This document shows, piece after piece, positions 1 to 8,294 of a stretch of 64,000 nucleotides of DNA. Made by a program: the position numbers and the translations under genes. The DNA is from Mycobacterium sp. IS-1742 (GTDB lineage Bacteria; Actinomycetota; Actinomycetes; Mycobacteriales; Mycobacteriaceae): contig NZ_LQIV01000042.1 in assembly GCF_001500125.1 (NCBI RefSeq), positions 186,001 through 250,000 on the forward strand. Direction: 5' to 3'. Position 1 is the first letter of the stretch; every line of letters begins with the position of its first letter. Under the pieces are notes generated by a model. It was not told the DNA's origin and did not search any database. It saw only the letters and a list, made by a program, of their open reading frames with translations.

Positions 1-436
1 GGTCCACGGCGAAGTGCGGCAGCGGCCTCAGCGCGGTGGGCCGATACGCGCTCAGCCCCACGGTGTCGAACAGGTCCGGGCCGTAGCCGACCGTGACGGT
101 GAGCCTTGCCGGGTCGGCGGCGAGTTCGGGTTCGGTGTCGGCGAGCGCAGGAAGCCCCTGGGTCAGACGCGCGACGTCCTCGCTCCACAACCTCATGATC
201 GACCGCAGCGTCGTACGGTCGGCATGACCGGGGCGCAGGTCCAGCGCGATCAGCGTCGTGTAAGCCTGCGGGCGCGTGGCGATACCGGCCTGGTGCACGC
301 CGTGAAACGGCTCCGTGGCGACGGCAGGCGGCCGCAGACCGCGGGCGCCCGCCGTCGCGGTGAACCCCACCCCGGCGATGCCCGCGGCCGCCCGTCCGGC
401 GCCGAGCAGCGTGCGCCTGCTGATCCGGTCACCCAT
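1..436 (-). CDS. Tat-exported DyP-type haem peroxidase, N-terminal part (cut by window edge)
   Basis: The first 145 codons are visible, reading leftwards from ATG at 436; the rest, including the haem-binding region, lies beyond base 1. The N-terminus is a twin-arginine signal (SRRTLL at residues 6-11, then a small-residue hydrophobic stretch to about 35). The following YTTLIALDL and the VTVGYGPDLFD segment are typical of the first half of dye-decolourising peroxidases of the EfeB/DyP type, which act outside the membrane. The start overlaps the end of the PCu(A)C lipoprotein gene by 8 bases, so the two are probably co-translated. The family call rests on the N-terminal third only. Confidence 0.8.
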   Translation of the reverse strand, partial: MGDRISRRTLLGAGRAAAGIAGVGFTATAGARGLRPPAVATEPFHGVHQAGIATRPQAYTTLIALDLRPGHADRTTLRSIMRLWSEDVARLTQGLPALADTEPELAADPARLTVTVGYGPDLFDTVGLSAYRPTALRPLPHFAVD

Positions 437-911
437 GGTGGCCCCTGCCGTAATGTTCCTCGGCACCGGGGAACTCGCGAACCTGAGCGGTGATCGGCAG
501 TGTCGAACCGTCGGCGAACGTCGCGGTGATGTCGACGTCCGATCCGGGCGTCAGCGGCGCAGTCAGGTCCATCAGCATCAGGTGGTCCCCGCCGGGCGCC
601 AGATGGATGTCCGCGCGGGCGGGCAGGGTGATTCCACCCTGCTTCGGTTGCATCGACGGCACGTCGCCGCCGCGGACCACCTCGTGCAACTCGACGCGCC
701 CGGCCGCCGAGGTGCTCGCCGAGGTCATGCGCACCTCCCGGTCGGCGTCGTTGCTCAATTGCGCGAACGCGGCGGTCATCCCGCCATCGGCCGCTTTCAC
801 CCAGGCGTCGTGCACGCGCACGGCCGCGGCATCCGTCGCGGGTTGCCCAGCACCCGAACACCCGGCGAGCACGGCGGCGACGAGTGTCCACGCCACGAGC
901 GCCGCCCTCAT
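429..911 (-). CDS. PCu(A)C-type periplasmic copper chaperone lipoprotein
   Basis: 160 residues. A signal peptide ends in a lipobox (LAGC, Cys at about residue 17), so the protein should be a cell-surface lipoprotein. The core carries the copper motif of PCu(A)C proteins: a His (in HEVVRGGD), ten residues, Met, about 22 residues, then HLM. The family binds Cu(I) and delivers it to extracytoplasmic proteins. The gene overlaps the PepSY gene upstream (ATGA) and the DyP peroxidase downstream by 8 bases, which suggests an exported copper/redox operon. Start ATG at 911 chosen because the signal peptide begins there. Confidence 0.85.
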   Translation of the reverse strand: MRAALVAWTLVAAVLAGCSGAGQPATDAAAVRVHDAWVKAADGGMTAAFAQLSNDADREVRMTSASTSAAGRVELHEVVRGGDVPSMQPKQGGITLPARADIHLAPGGDHLMLMDLTAPLTPGSDVDITATFADGSTLPITAQVREFPGAEEHYGRGHHG

Positions 912-2302
912 CGCGAACCTCCGCCGGCGTTGCGCCGCTGCGCGAATCCGATCGCGGCGTCGACGGCGACAAAGGCGAGCAGGCTGAGCCCGAGCAACGG
1001 GACGAACCATCCGACCGCCACGGCAGCACACACCAGCACCACCACCGCCGCGGGCGAGACGCCGCGCAGCACACCACGTGTGGGCGGTCGTCCGGCCGTC
1101 CCGCCGCCGCGGGTGGGTCGCCTGCGCCACCACATCAGGTAACCGCGCACGATGACCGTCACCAGCGCGGCCGCCAGCACCGCCAGGCCCACCTGGCTGA
1201 CCAGACCGAACAGCAGACCCATGTGCAGCTGGATCCCCCAGGCGGACAGCTTCGCGGCCAGCGGCCAGTCGGCGAACCACGAGGTGTCGGTCACCTGCCC
1301 GGTCGATCCGTCGACGGCGACGGCGTTGGTCGACATCACCCACGGCTCGCGGGTCTGGGCGACCGTGAACGCGGTGTCGGCGCCCGCCGGGATCGACACC
1401 TCCACGTGGCCTGCGACACCGGCGTCCCGGGCCACGCGCAGCACGCGGTCCACCTCGTCGACCCGCGGCGCATCGCCGCCGGGAGTGACGTGGCCGTCGT
1501 GGTGCCCATGCCCCGGCGCGCCGACGGCCGTCGACACCGTCGGCGTGGTCCACGACAGCGCTGTCCGCAGTGCGGCGATGTTGTCACCGGCGTAATGCGA
1601 CCAGGTCAGTCCGGTCGCGGACAGGAACAGTAGGCCGGCGGCGATCCACAGGCCCACGGCACCGTGCCAGTGGAGTGTGCGGGTGCGGCCCCGCGCCGCG
1701 CGGTCGACGGTGAGCAACCGCCTCCCGCGCCGGCCCCTGGCCCACCACAGGCCCACGCCCGCCAGCGTGATCACCCACAACCACGAGGCGGCCAGTTCGC
1801 TGTACACCCGTCCCGGTTCGCCCAGGTGCAGGCTGCGGTGCAACTGGTCGATCCAGGTGCGGACCGGCAGTGCGCCGCTGCTGCCGTAGACGGGGAGGTC
1901 ACCGATCGGCTGCGCGGTCGCCGGGTCGACGAACACCGCGCGGCGCTCGGATTCACCGAGTGCGGGGTCGTCGAACAGGACACGCGTGGTCTCACCCGAT
2001 TCCCCGGCGGGGCGGACGGCGGTGACCGTCAGGTCGGGGCGCAGAGCCTGGGCGGCCCGGATCTGCTCGGCGACCGGACGCCAGTCACCGGAGGTGGTGA
2101 CGTGCAGATGGTCGCGGTAGACGAACTGCTCGATCGACGGCGCGATCGCGTACAGGCCGCCACTGACGGCGGCGATCATCAGGAACGGGCCGACGAACAC
2201 GCCGGCGTAGAAGTGCAGTCGGCGCAGCAGCGCGGCGAACGCGGAAGGGTCGGATTGTCGGGGTGCGGGAGGGTCGAGGCGACCCTCGGGTGTGGTCGTC
2301 AT
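908..2302 (-). CDS. PepSY-associated transmembrane protein
   Basis: 464 residues. A membrane helix near residues 30-50 follows an LLRRLHFYAGVFVGP motif, the usual opening of PepSY-TM proteins (family PF03929). An extracytoplasmic loop with WIDQLHRSLHLGEPGRVYSE follows, then helices near 175-195, 212-232 and 360-390, a TRTLHWHGAVGLW motif, and two C-terminal helices. Relatives are often called iron-regulated membrane proteins and are proposed to move electrons or metals across the membrane; the biochemical role is unsettled. It heads a run of overlapping genes (PCu(A)C, DyP), so copper or haem handling at the envelope is a reasonable inference. Confidence 0.8.
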   Translation of the reverse strand: MTTTPEGRLDPPAPRQSDPSAFAALLRRLHFYAGVFVGPFLMIAAVSGGLYAIAPSIEQFVYRDHLHVTTSGDWRPVAEQIRAAQALRPDLTVTAVRPAGESGETTRVLFDDPALGESERRAVFVDPATAQPIGDLPVYGSSGALPVRTWIDQLHRSLHLGEPGRVYSELAASWLWVITLAGVGLWWARGRRGRRLLTVDRAARGRTRTLHWHGAVGLWIAAGLLFLSATGLTWSHYAGDNIAALRTALSWTTPTVSTAVGAPGHGHHDGHVTPGGDAPRVDEVDRVLRVARDAGVAGHVEVSIPAGADTAFTVAQTREPWVMSTNAVAVDGSTGQVTDTSWFADWPLAAKLSAWGIQLHMGLLFGLVSQVGLAVLAAALVTVIVRGYLMWWRRRPTRGGGTAGRPPTRGVLRGVSPAAVVVLVCAAVAVGWFVPLLGLSLLAFVAVDAAIGFAQRRNAGGGSR

Positions 2303-2428
2303 GCGTGAAGTGCTTTCGTCCGAGGTGGGTGGCGCGAACGATCACGCGCCACGGAACGTCGGCGCGCGGCACATGGCGCCGACGGGGCGCGCCCGCGGAT
2401 GACGCAGGCGTGGGAGTGTGGTGCGGCC

Positions 2429-2959
2429 TCAGCCGCCGAACGACACCGCCGACGGCGGAGCCCGCATCCCCAGCCCGGAACGAAGCAGAACTTGTTGCAC
2501 GACAATCGATGTCGTGCGGTGGCGGCGTGGCGCCGCCGGGCGTCCCCGGTGTACCAGGGTGAGCATCAGCCAGCACAGGACCGATGCGCAGACCCGGTAC
2601 AGGTGGCCGACGAGACCGATGAGCAGACCGAGCACGACGGCCGCGAGTGCGTGGGCGAACGCCATGGGCGCCGACGGCATCACCTCGTGGCCGCCGTGGT
2701 GACCGGCGGACACCGCCAGCACCACGTGCGTGAGGAGTTGTCCCACACCGACCGCGGTGATCAGCCCGGCGACACGCGCTCGGCCGTCGGCGCCTGCGAG
2801 GGCGCCGACCGCCGAGCAGACGAGCGCGACGAGCACCAGGGTCGGACCCGTGGGCACGTCGCCTCCGGCCAGGGCGTGGGCGGCCATGGCGACCAGACCC
2901 GAGCACGCACCGACCAGTACGCCGCACAGGGCGCCGGCGCGAGAGGTCACCGTGCTCAC
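2429..2959 (-). CDS. Small integral membrane protein upstream of the PepSY/copper operon
   Basis: 176 residues with about four hydrophobic segments (residues about 8-30, 38-58, 62-85, 98-125). A GHHGGHE motif between segments could bind metal. The last 40 residues are basic and unstructured-looking. It lies 126 bases upstream of the PepSY gene on the same strand, so it may belong to the same transcription unit. I do not recognise a named family. The 2303-2428 spacer shows nothing I could call with confidence. Confidence 0.65.
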   Translation of the reverse strand: MSTVTSRAGALCGVLVGACSGLVAMAAHALAGGDVPTGPTLVLVALVCSAVGALAGADGRARVAGLITAVGVGQLLTHVVLAVSAGHHGGHEVMPSAPMAFAHALAAVVLGLLIGLVGHLYRVCASVLCWLMLTLVHRGRPAAPRRHRTTSIVVQQVLLRSGLGMRAPPSAVSFGG

Positions 2960-2987
2960 GGGCGAACCTTACCGCCCGGGCGCGGAG

Positions 2988-3215
2988 CTACTTCCAGTGC
3001 TTACCGCCGTGGTGAACGTCCCAGGGCCCGTGTCCGGGGTTCCAGTGTCCCCACGGCGTCCAGTCGACCCAGCCCGGTCCCGACACGCACGCGCTCCAGA
3101 TCCAGCCGTCCCAGCAGAGGCCGGGGTCGTCGTCGGCTTGGGCGCTACCGGCCCCGGTCAGTGCGATTCCCGTCGACACCACAAGCGTGGCCACGGTGAC
3201 GAGGAGTTTCTTCAT
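2988..3215 (-). CDS. Small secreted Trp/Gly/His-rich protein
   Basis: 75 residues. A clear Sec signal (MKKLLVTVATLVV... ending in AQA about residue 26) leaves a mature chain of roughly 48 residues with two Cys and many Trp, Gly, Pro and His (WGHW, HHGGKHW). A strong ribosome site (GAGG, about 6 bases before the ATG) supports the start. Mature mycobacterial proteins of this kind have no known function. The paired Cys could form a disulfide and the His cluster could bind metal; both are guesses. Confidence 0.7.
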   Translation of the reverse strand: MKKLLVTVATLVVSTGIALTGAGSAQADDDPGLCWDGWIWSACVSGPGWVDWTPWGHWNPGHGPWDVHHGGKHWK

Positions 3216-3272
3216 GGCTCACACCTCCTCAAGGTGTGCGCCCAGTTTACGCCGGACGGTCCGTCGGCTCAC

Positions 3273-3278
3273 TAACGT
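3273..3278 (+). promoter_or_regulatory. Probable -10 element of the AcuI/YhdH-like gene
   Basis: TAACGT fits the mycobacterial TANNNT -10 pattern and ends 8 bases before the ATG at 3287. Transcription would therefore start at or next to the start codon, giving a leaderless mRNA, which is common in mycobacteria. There is no ribosome-binding site ahead of this ATG, in line with that reading. Confidence 0.45.
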
Positions 3279-3286
3279 GAACGGCT

Positions 3287-4285
3287 ATGAACAGTTTTCA
3301 GGCGTTGGTCGCGCGCCAGTCCGAAGACGGGATCGACCTGGCGGTCGACACCCTCGAGGAGTCCGCGCTGCCGCCGGGCGAGGTGACCATCCGGGTGCAC
3401 TACTCGAGCGTGAATTTCAAGGACGCGTTGGCCGTGACGCCCAACGGCGGTGTGGTGCGCGACTATCCGATCGTTCCCGGCATCGACCTCACCGGTGAGG
3501 TGGTGGCCTCACGGAGCGACGAGTTCGGTGTGGGCGACCTGGTGCTGGCGCACGGCTATGACATCGGCACCGGCAAGCACGGCGGGTACGCGGAGTTCGC
3601 CCGCCTTCCCGCGGACCAGGTCGTGGCGCTGGGCCCCCTGAGCCCGCACGAGGGCGCGGCGATCGGCACCGCGGGCTTCACCGCCGCGATGAGCGTCGAG
3701 GCCCTCACCGGGCGCGGCATCGGCCCCGATGACGGGTCGATCGTGGTGACCGGCGCGAGCGGGGGCGTCGGATCGGTCAGCGTGGACCTGCTCTCGGCGC
3801 TCGGCTACCACGTCGTCGCCTCGACCGGGAAGTCCGACAAGGCGGATCTGCTGCGCACGCTCGGCGCGGCCGAGGTCATCGGCCGGCTCCCGGAGGATCC
3901 GGACGCCAAGCCGCGACCGCTGGGCAAGGCGCGCTGGGCGGGTGGGTTGGACTGTGTCGGCGGCGCCACCCTCGCCGACGTGTTGAGCACCCTCGCGTAC
4001 GGCGGTGCGGTCGCCGCCAGCGGGCTGACCGGTGGCCCGGGGCTGAACACGACGGTGCTGCCGTTCATCCTGCGCGGCGCGGCGCTGCTCGGCATGGACT
4101 CGGTGCAGCTGCCGATCGCACCGCGGCGCGAGTTGTGGGCCAAGCTGGGCGGACCCCTCAAACCACGACACCTCGCCGATCTCTCCCACGACGTCGACGT
4201 GAAGGACGTCGCGGAGGTGATCGACGAGGTGCGCGCCGGCCGGTATTCCGGCCGGGCAGTGGTACGGGTGGCCGGCGGCTTCTGA
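3287..4285 (+). CDS. AcuI/YhdH-type NADPH-dependent oxidoreductase (MDR superfamily)
   Basis: 332 residues, full length for the family. The N-terminal GroES-like fold opens with SVNFKDALAV and the NADP-binding motif VTGASGGVGSV lies near residue 150, followed by the FAGGLDCVGG-type region. These match the acrylyl-CoA reductase/YhdH quinone oxidoreductase group, which reduces activated double bonds (acrylyl-CoA in AcuI) and carries no zinc. Substrate here is unknown. The gene is monocistronic between a divergent small secreted protein and the convergent antigen 85 gene. Confidence 0.85.
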   Translation: MNSFQALVARQSEDGIDLAVDTLEESALPPGEVTIRVHYSSVNFKDALAVTPNGGVVRDYPIVPGIDLTGEVVASRSDEFGVGDLVLAHGYDIGTGKHGGYAEFARLPADQVVALGPLSPHEGAAIGTAGFTAAMSVEALTGRGIGPDDGSIVVTGASGGVGSVSVDLLSALGYHVVASTGKSDKADLLRTLGAAEVIGRLPEDPDAKPRPLGKARWAGGLDCVGGATLADVLSTLAYGGAVAASGLTGGPGLNTTVLPFILRGAALLGMDSVQLPIAPRRELWAKLGGPLKPRHLADLSHDVDVKDVAEVIDEVRAGRYSGRAVVRVAGGF

Positions 4286-4296
4286 CGCCGCCGGCC
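4270..4296. terminator. GC-rich hairpin between convergent genes
   Basis: Perfect 10-bp inverted repeat GGCCGGCGGC / GCCGCCGGCC with a 7-base loop that contains the stop codon of the oxidoreductase gene. It sits in the 19-base gap between convergent genes, so it could end transcripts from both sides. There is no U-tract, as is usual in mycobacteria. Confidence 0.5.
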
Positions 4297-4304
4297 CTTC
4301 GGGC

Positions 4305-5291
4305 TCAGCCCAGCAGCACGCGCTGCAGGTCGGGCTTCATCTGCTGCAGCTGCTGACCCCAGTACTGCCAGGTGTGCGTGCCGCCGGCCGGGAAGTTGAA
4401 GACCCCGTTCTGACCGCCGGCGGCGATGTAGCGCTCCTGGAAGGTGATGTTGGTGCGCAGCGTCAGGCTCTCCAGGAACTCCTGGGGCAGGCCGGCGCCG
4501 CCGAGCTCGCCCGGCTTGCCGTTGCCGCAGTAGACCCAGATGCGGGTGCCGTTGGCGACGATCTTGTCGATGTTGACCATCGGGTCGTTGCGCAGCCACG
4601 CCTCGCTGCCGCCCGGCCCCCACATCGGCTCGCTCTTGAAACCACCGGCATCGCCCATCGCCAGGTTCACCAGGAACGGCCACCAGCCCTCGGACAGGTT
4701 GAGGAAGCCCGACAGCGAGGCCGCGTAGATGAACTGCTGCGGGTGGTAGATCGAGAGCACCAGCGACGCCGAGCCGGCCATCGACAGGCCCACCGCGGCG
4801 CTACCGGTCGGCTTGACGTCCCGGTTGGCCGCCAGCCAGTTCGGCAGCTCCGAGGTCAGGAACGTCTCCCATTTGTAGGTCTGGCAGCCGGCCTTGCCGC
4901 ACGCCGGGGCATACCAGTCGGTATAGAAGCTCGACTGTCCGCCGACCGGCATCACCACCGACAGGCCCGAGTCGAGGTACCACTCGAAGGCCTGGGTCTC
5001 GATGTCCCAGCCGTTGAAGTCCTCACGGGCGCGCAGGCCGTCCAGCAGGTAGACCGCAGGAGATCCGGGGCCACCGCTCTGGAACTGGACCTTGATGTCG
5101 CGTCCCATCGACGGTGAGGGGACCATCAGGTACTCGACCGGCAGTCCCGGCCGCGAGAACGCCCCCGCGAGTGCCGAACCGCCGGTCAGGCCGATCACGC
5201 CGGGAAGCAACGCCGCCACGACGGCGGCCACCGCGAATCGGCGTGCCCAATGGCCTCGAATCTTGTCAACGATCGTCATGAAGCAATCCAT
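4305..5291 (-). CDS. fbpB: Antigen 85 family mycolyltransferase
   Basis: 328 residues. A Sec signal ends around residue 42-44, before the classic mature start FSRPGLPVEYL. The catalytic Ser is in GLSMAG (about residue 170), with the family Glu and C-terminal His (GTHTWQYW) also present. Antigen 85 enzymes transfer mycolate between trehalose monomycolates and onto arabinogalactan, and bind fibronectin. The CGKAGC disulfide and AMGDAGG favour the 85A/85B type, while SLSGFLNLSEGWWP and LTLRTN look like 85C, so the B assignment is tentative. ATG 5291 has a GGAAGA ribosome site; ATG 5279 (MTIVDK) is an alternative start resembling known homologues. Confidence 0.88.
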   Translation of the reverse strand: MDCFMTIVDKIRGHWARRFAVAAVVAALLPGVIGLTGGSALAGAFSRPGLPVEYLMVPSPSMGRDIKVQFQSGGPGSPAVYLLDGLRAREDFNGWDIETQAFEWYLDSGLSVVMPVGGQSSFYTDWYAPACGKAGCQTYKWETFLTSELPNWLAANRDVKPTGSAAVGLSMAGSASLVLSIYHPQQFIYAASLSGFLNLSEGWWPFLVNLAMGDAGGFKSEPMWGPGGSEAWLRNDPMVNIDKIVANGTRIWVYCGNGKPGELGGAGLPQEFLESLTLRTNITFQERYIAAGGQNGVFNFPAGGTHTWQYWGQQLQQMKPDLQRVLLG

Positions 5292-5580
5292 CCATCTTCC
5301 GGTTACCGCGTATCACGCTCGACCCAGCGGACACAGTCGCCATTGGCACCGCAGCGTTTTTCTGCACTGCGTTGTCCGCGCCCGCTCCACTGACCGTGCG
5401 GCAGAGAGCGGACCGAGAGATTCAGTTGTTGCGCCACTGAGTAAAACATGGGCCATTAACCGAGAAAACCCCATAAACGTGCAGGCAGCGCGCCCGCCCG
5501 GGGAATTGCGAACGAAGCACTGCTCCGAAGCGCCTCGTCCAACGCCGCGTCACCTGCGCAAACGGTTAATGTCTGGGCCC
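5292..5580. other. Divergent intergenic region, antigen 85 / TetR
   Basis: 289 bases between divergent genes, with lower GC than the surrounding genes. It must hold the promoter of the antigen 85 gene and of the TetR gene. I found no convincing palindrome or stable hairpin in it. Confidence 0.4.
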
Positions 5581-6147
5581 ATGCCGAGGCCTCGATCGTC
5601 CGGCGGCGGACGGCTTTCCGTCGACGACTGGATACGTCAGGGTTACGTGATCGTTGCCGAGGAGGGCCTGGCCGCGCTCAAGGTCGACCGCCTCTGCGAC
5701 CGTTTGGGCGTCACCAAGGGCAGCTTCTACTGGCACTTCGACGATATGCCTGCCTACCGCGCCGCGCTGGTCGAGCAGTGGGGACGGATGCGCGACGACG
5801 ACCGCAGGCGGTGGGACGCCATGGCCGGGCTGCCGCCGCGGGAACGCCTGTCGCAGATGATGTCCGAACTGGTCAGCGCGCCGCACTGGACCAGGGAACG
5901 CGCGATGCGGGAATGGGCGCGCAGCGACCGGGCCGTCGCCGCGAGCGTGCGCGCGGCCGACCGGGCGCTGGTGGCGAAACTGCGCCAGGCGCTGCTCGAC
6001 GACGGGTTCGACGCGGAGGACGCGGATCTGCGGGCGAACGCCATCTTCGCCGCGGGGGTCGGCTTCATCCATCTGTCCGGTCGCGTTCCCGAGGCGGGGC
6101 AGCGCGCCCGGCACGAGCGGTTCCTGGGACTCATGCTGCGGCACTGA
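5581..6147 (+). CDS. TetR-family transcriptional regulator
   Basis: 188 residues. The N-terminal helix-turn-helix (DDWIRQGYVIVAEEGLAALKVDRLCDRLGVTKGSFYWHFDDM, residues about 14-55) is canonical TetR. The ligand-binding half includes SELVSAPHW...REWARSD, similar to regulators of acyl-CoA dehydrogenase-like genes. It lies 40 bases upstream of the flavin monooxygenase-like gene, with an inverted repeat in the gap, so it probably controls that gene and perhaps itself. An in-frame ATG at 5569 is an alternative start. Confidence 0.88.
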   Translation: MPRPRSSGGGRLSVDDWIRQGYVIVAEEGLAALKVDRLCDRLGVTKGSFYWHFDDMPAYRAALVEQWGRMRDDDRRRWDAMAGLPPRERLSQMMSELVSAPHWTRERAMREWARSDRAVAASVRAADRALVAKLRQALLDDGFDAEDADLRANAIFAAGVGFIHLSGRVPEAGQRARHERFLGLMLRH

Positions 6148-6156
6148 GCCCGCTTT

Positions 6157-6174
6157 CCATACTAAAAAGTACGG
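6157..6174. promoter_or_regulatory. Candidate TetR operator and promoter
   Basis: Inverted repeat TACT-AAAA-AGTA (6159-6170) with near-symmetrical flanks, directly followed by TAGGGT (6175-6180), a plausible -10, 7 bases before the ATG at 6188. A repressor bound here would block the promoter of the downstream gene; the adjacent TetR gene (5581-6147) is the natural candidate. Confidence 0.45.
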
Positions 6175-6187
6175 TAGGGTCCCGCGC

Positions 6188-7324
6188 ATGAGTCCCGACT
6201 TCGTGGCCCACCTCGCCGCCCGGGCGCACGAGGCCGAACAGTTGCGTCGCCTGCCCCAGGCCACGGTGGACGAGCTGATCGCCTCGACGCTGACCGATCT
6301 GCTGGTGCCCGCCCGCTTCGGCGGACAGGAGGCCGCCTACCCGGAGATCCTCGGGCCGGTGCGGAAGATGGCGCACGGCTGCGCCTCGAGCGCCTGGACC
6401 ATCGGCTTTTACATCCTGCACAACTGGCTGCTCGCGTTGTTCGACGAACAGGCCCAGGCCGAGGCGTTCGCGGACCGGCCGTTCCTCGCACCGGCACCAC
6501 TGGCACCCACCGGCCGTGGCCGCCCCGACGGCGACGGAGTGCGGTTGAGCGGGCGGTGGTCGTGGGCCACCGGGGTGATGCACGGCAACTGGATCATGGT
6601 GGGCGCGCTGTGCGGACCCGACGACGGTATCTATCCCGCACTCGCCCTGCTTCCGATCGCCGACGTCGCCGTCGAGGACGTCTGGCACACCGACGGCATG
6701 CGGGCCACCGGCTCCAACGACGTGGTGATCACCGACGCGTTCGTTCCGGGGCACCGCCTGGTCCGCGTGACCGACATCTACGCGGGCACCGCGCCCGGCG
6801 CCGCACTGCACGACTCGGCGACCTACCGCTGGCCGATGGTGCCCGCGTTGGCGTTCCTGGCCGCGATGCCGGCACTCGGCAGCGCCGAACGGGTCGCCGA
6901 GATATACACCGAACGCCTCGGCGAACGCGTGCTCGCCTACGAGGGCGTGCGGCAGAAGGACAAACCGCTCGCCCAGGCCCGGCTCGCGGAGGCCGAGGTG
7001 CGGCTGCGCGCGCTGCGGGCGTTGCTCGATGACACCGTCGACGGCATCGAGACGCTGGTGCGCGCCGGCGACACGGTGCCGCTGACCGTCCGGGCCCGGG
7101 CCCGGCTGGCCGCCGCGCACATCGTGCACGAATCCCGGGCGGTCATCGGAATGCTGCTGGCGGCCTCGGGTGCGAGCGCCCATTTCGTGACGAATCCGCT
7201 GCAGCGCGCCCGACGCGACGTCGACGTGCTCGCCGGTCATGTCATCTTCGATTACGACACCAGCCGTGAACTGGCGGGCGCGCTGTCGATCGGCGCACAG
7301 CTCCCTCCGTTCGCGATGGTGTGA
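6188..7324 (+). CDS. Acyl-CoA dehydrogenase-fold flavin monooxygenase-like protein (HsaA type)
   Basis: 378 residues with the acyl-CoA dehydrogenase fold: an N-terminal helical part with LLVPARFGGQEA, a middle beta domain (SGRWSWATGVMHGNWIMVGAL) and C-terminal helices ending HVIFDYDTSRELAGAL. It lacks the C-terminal catalytic Glu motif of true dehydrogenases. The pattern GCASSAWTIGFYILHNW and the DxxR-like tail resemble oxygenase components of two-component flavin monooxygenases such as HsaA. Those hydroxylate phenolic rings using reduced flavin from a partner reductase, which is not encoded here. Likely regulated by the preceding TetR. Confidence 0.75.
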   Translation: MSPDFVAHLAARAHEAEQLRRLPQATVDELIASTLTDLLVPARFGGQEAAYPEILGPVRKMAHGCASSAWTIGFYILHNWLLALFDEQAQAEAFADRPFLAPAPLAPTGRGRPDGDGVRLSGRWSWATGVMHGNWIMVGALCGPDDGIYPALALLPIADVAVEDVWHTDGMRATGSNDVVITDAFVPGHRLVRVTDIYAGTAPGAALHDSATYRWPMVPALAFLAAMPALGSAERVAEIYTERLGERVLAYEGVRQKDKPLAQARLAEAEVRLRALRALLDDTVDGIETLVRAGDTVPLTVRARARLAAAHIVHESRAVIGMLLAASGASAHFVTNPLQRARRDVDVLAGHVIFDYDTSRELAGALSIGAQLPPFAMV

Positions 7325-7352
7325 CGACCGACGACCGACAAGGAGCACCCCG

Positions 7353-7739
7353 ATGACCGGACTGCGTGACACGGTGACCCACACGTTCCAGAAGCGCATC
7401 GCCAACCCGGTGATGCGCCGGCTGCCGTTCCAGACACTGCTCGAGACCACCGGCCGCACGTCAGGTCGGCCGCGTCGAACACCACTGGGCGGCAGGCGGG
7501 TCGGCGATCAGTTCTGGTTCGTCTCCGAGTTCGGCGAACGATCGCAGTACATCCGCAACATCAAGGCCGACCCGCACGTGCGGGTGCGGCTGCGCGGCCG
7601 TTGGCATTCCGGCGTCGCCCACCTGATGCCGGACGACGATCCGCATGCCCGGTTGCGAGAACTCCCCCAGTTCAACAGCTTCGGTGTCCGCACGTTCGGC
7701 ACCGACCTGCTCACGGTGCGGGTGGACCTGACCGACTGA
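7353..7739 (+). CDS. Ddn-family (deazaflavin-dependent nitroreductase) protein
   Basis: 128 residues. LLETTGRTSGRPRRTPLGGRRVGDQFWFVSEFGERSQYIRNIKADPHVRVRLRGRW is the hallmark of the Ddn/DUF385 family, split beta-barrel proteins that bind F420H2 and reduce quinones or nitro compounds in mycobacteria. AAGGAG 8 bases before ATG 7353 fixes the start. It follows the flavin monooxygenase-like gene by 28 bases and is probably co-transcribed. Its 3' end overlaps the convergent SRPBCC gene by 29 bases. Confidence 0.85.
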   Translation: MTGLRDTVTHTFQKRIANPVMRRLPFQTLLETTGRTSGRPRRTPLGGRRVGDQFWFVSEFGERSQYIRNIKADPHVRVRLRGRWHSGVAHLMPDDDPHARLRELPQFNSFGVRTFGTDLLTVRVDLTD

Positions 7740-8205
7740 GTCGGGCCAGACCGGCCAGGTTGCGCAACGAGTTGTCGAGGTGGTCCTGACCGAAGGGCGG
7801 GAACGTGATCTGCTCCCGCAGGTCGGCGGGTACGGCCGACCAGTCGTAGGTCAGCGTCACCTCGGTGCGGGCGGCACCCACCGCCGCGAGATCGTACCGC
7901 CAGAACCAGCCGCCGAATTCGAGTTCGTGGCCGTTGCGTTGGCCCGTCTCCCATGCGATGACACGGGGTGGGTCGAACGCGATCACCCTGTTCGCCGTCC
8001 GGTAGTGGCCGTCCGGAGGTCTGTCGAAGTACATCGCCATCTCGAAGATCTGCCCCTGGGCGGTCAGCGGGGCGCGGTCGAGCGGTTCCCGCACCCATCC
8101 CGTGCCGTCGACCGCTGCATGGGATGCGGGGTCGGCGAGCACCGCGAACACCGCGTCCACGGGGGCGTCGACGGTTGTCCTCGCGGTCATCACGTCATTC
8201 GGCAT
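7711..8205 (-). CDS. SRPBCC (START-like) family protein
   Basis: 164 residues from ATG 8205, which has an AGGAG site at 7-base spacing. The opening TARTTVDAPVDAVFAVLADPASHAAVDGTGWV is the usual first strand and helix of the Bet v1/START-like fold (polyketide cyclase/dehydrase group), and later strands (FWRYDLAAVGAARTEVTLTYDW) agree. Such proteins bind hydrophobic ligands in a cavity; the ligand is unknown. It is divergent from the catabolic operon starting at 8355. Confidence 0.8.
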   Translation of the reverse strand: MPNDVMTARTTVDAPVDAVFAVLADPASHAAVDGTGWVREPLDRAPLTAQGQIFEMAMYFDRPPDGHYRTANRVIAFDPPRVIAWETGQRNGHELEFGGWFWRYDLAAVGAARTEVTLTYDWSAVPADLREQITFPPFGQDHLDNSLRNLAGLARLSRSGPPAP

Positions 8206-8294
8206 TCGCCCACTCCTCGTTCGTGGTGTCGTGTGAAGGAGAAGACCGCGTGGGGTTCCGGAAGTCATCGGAGGCCCTTGTGCCGACCGGAAGA

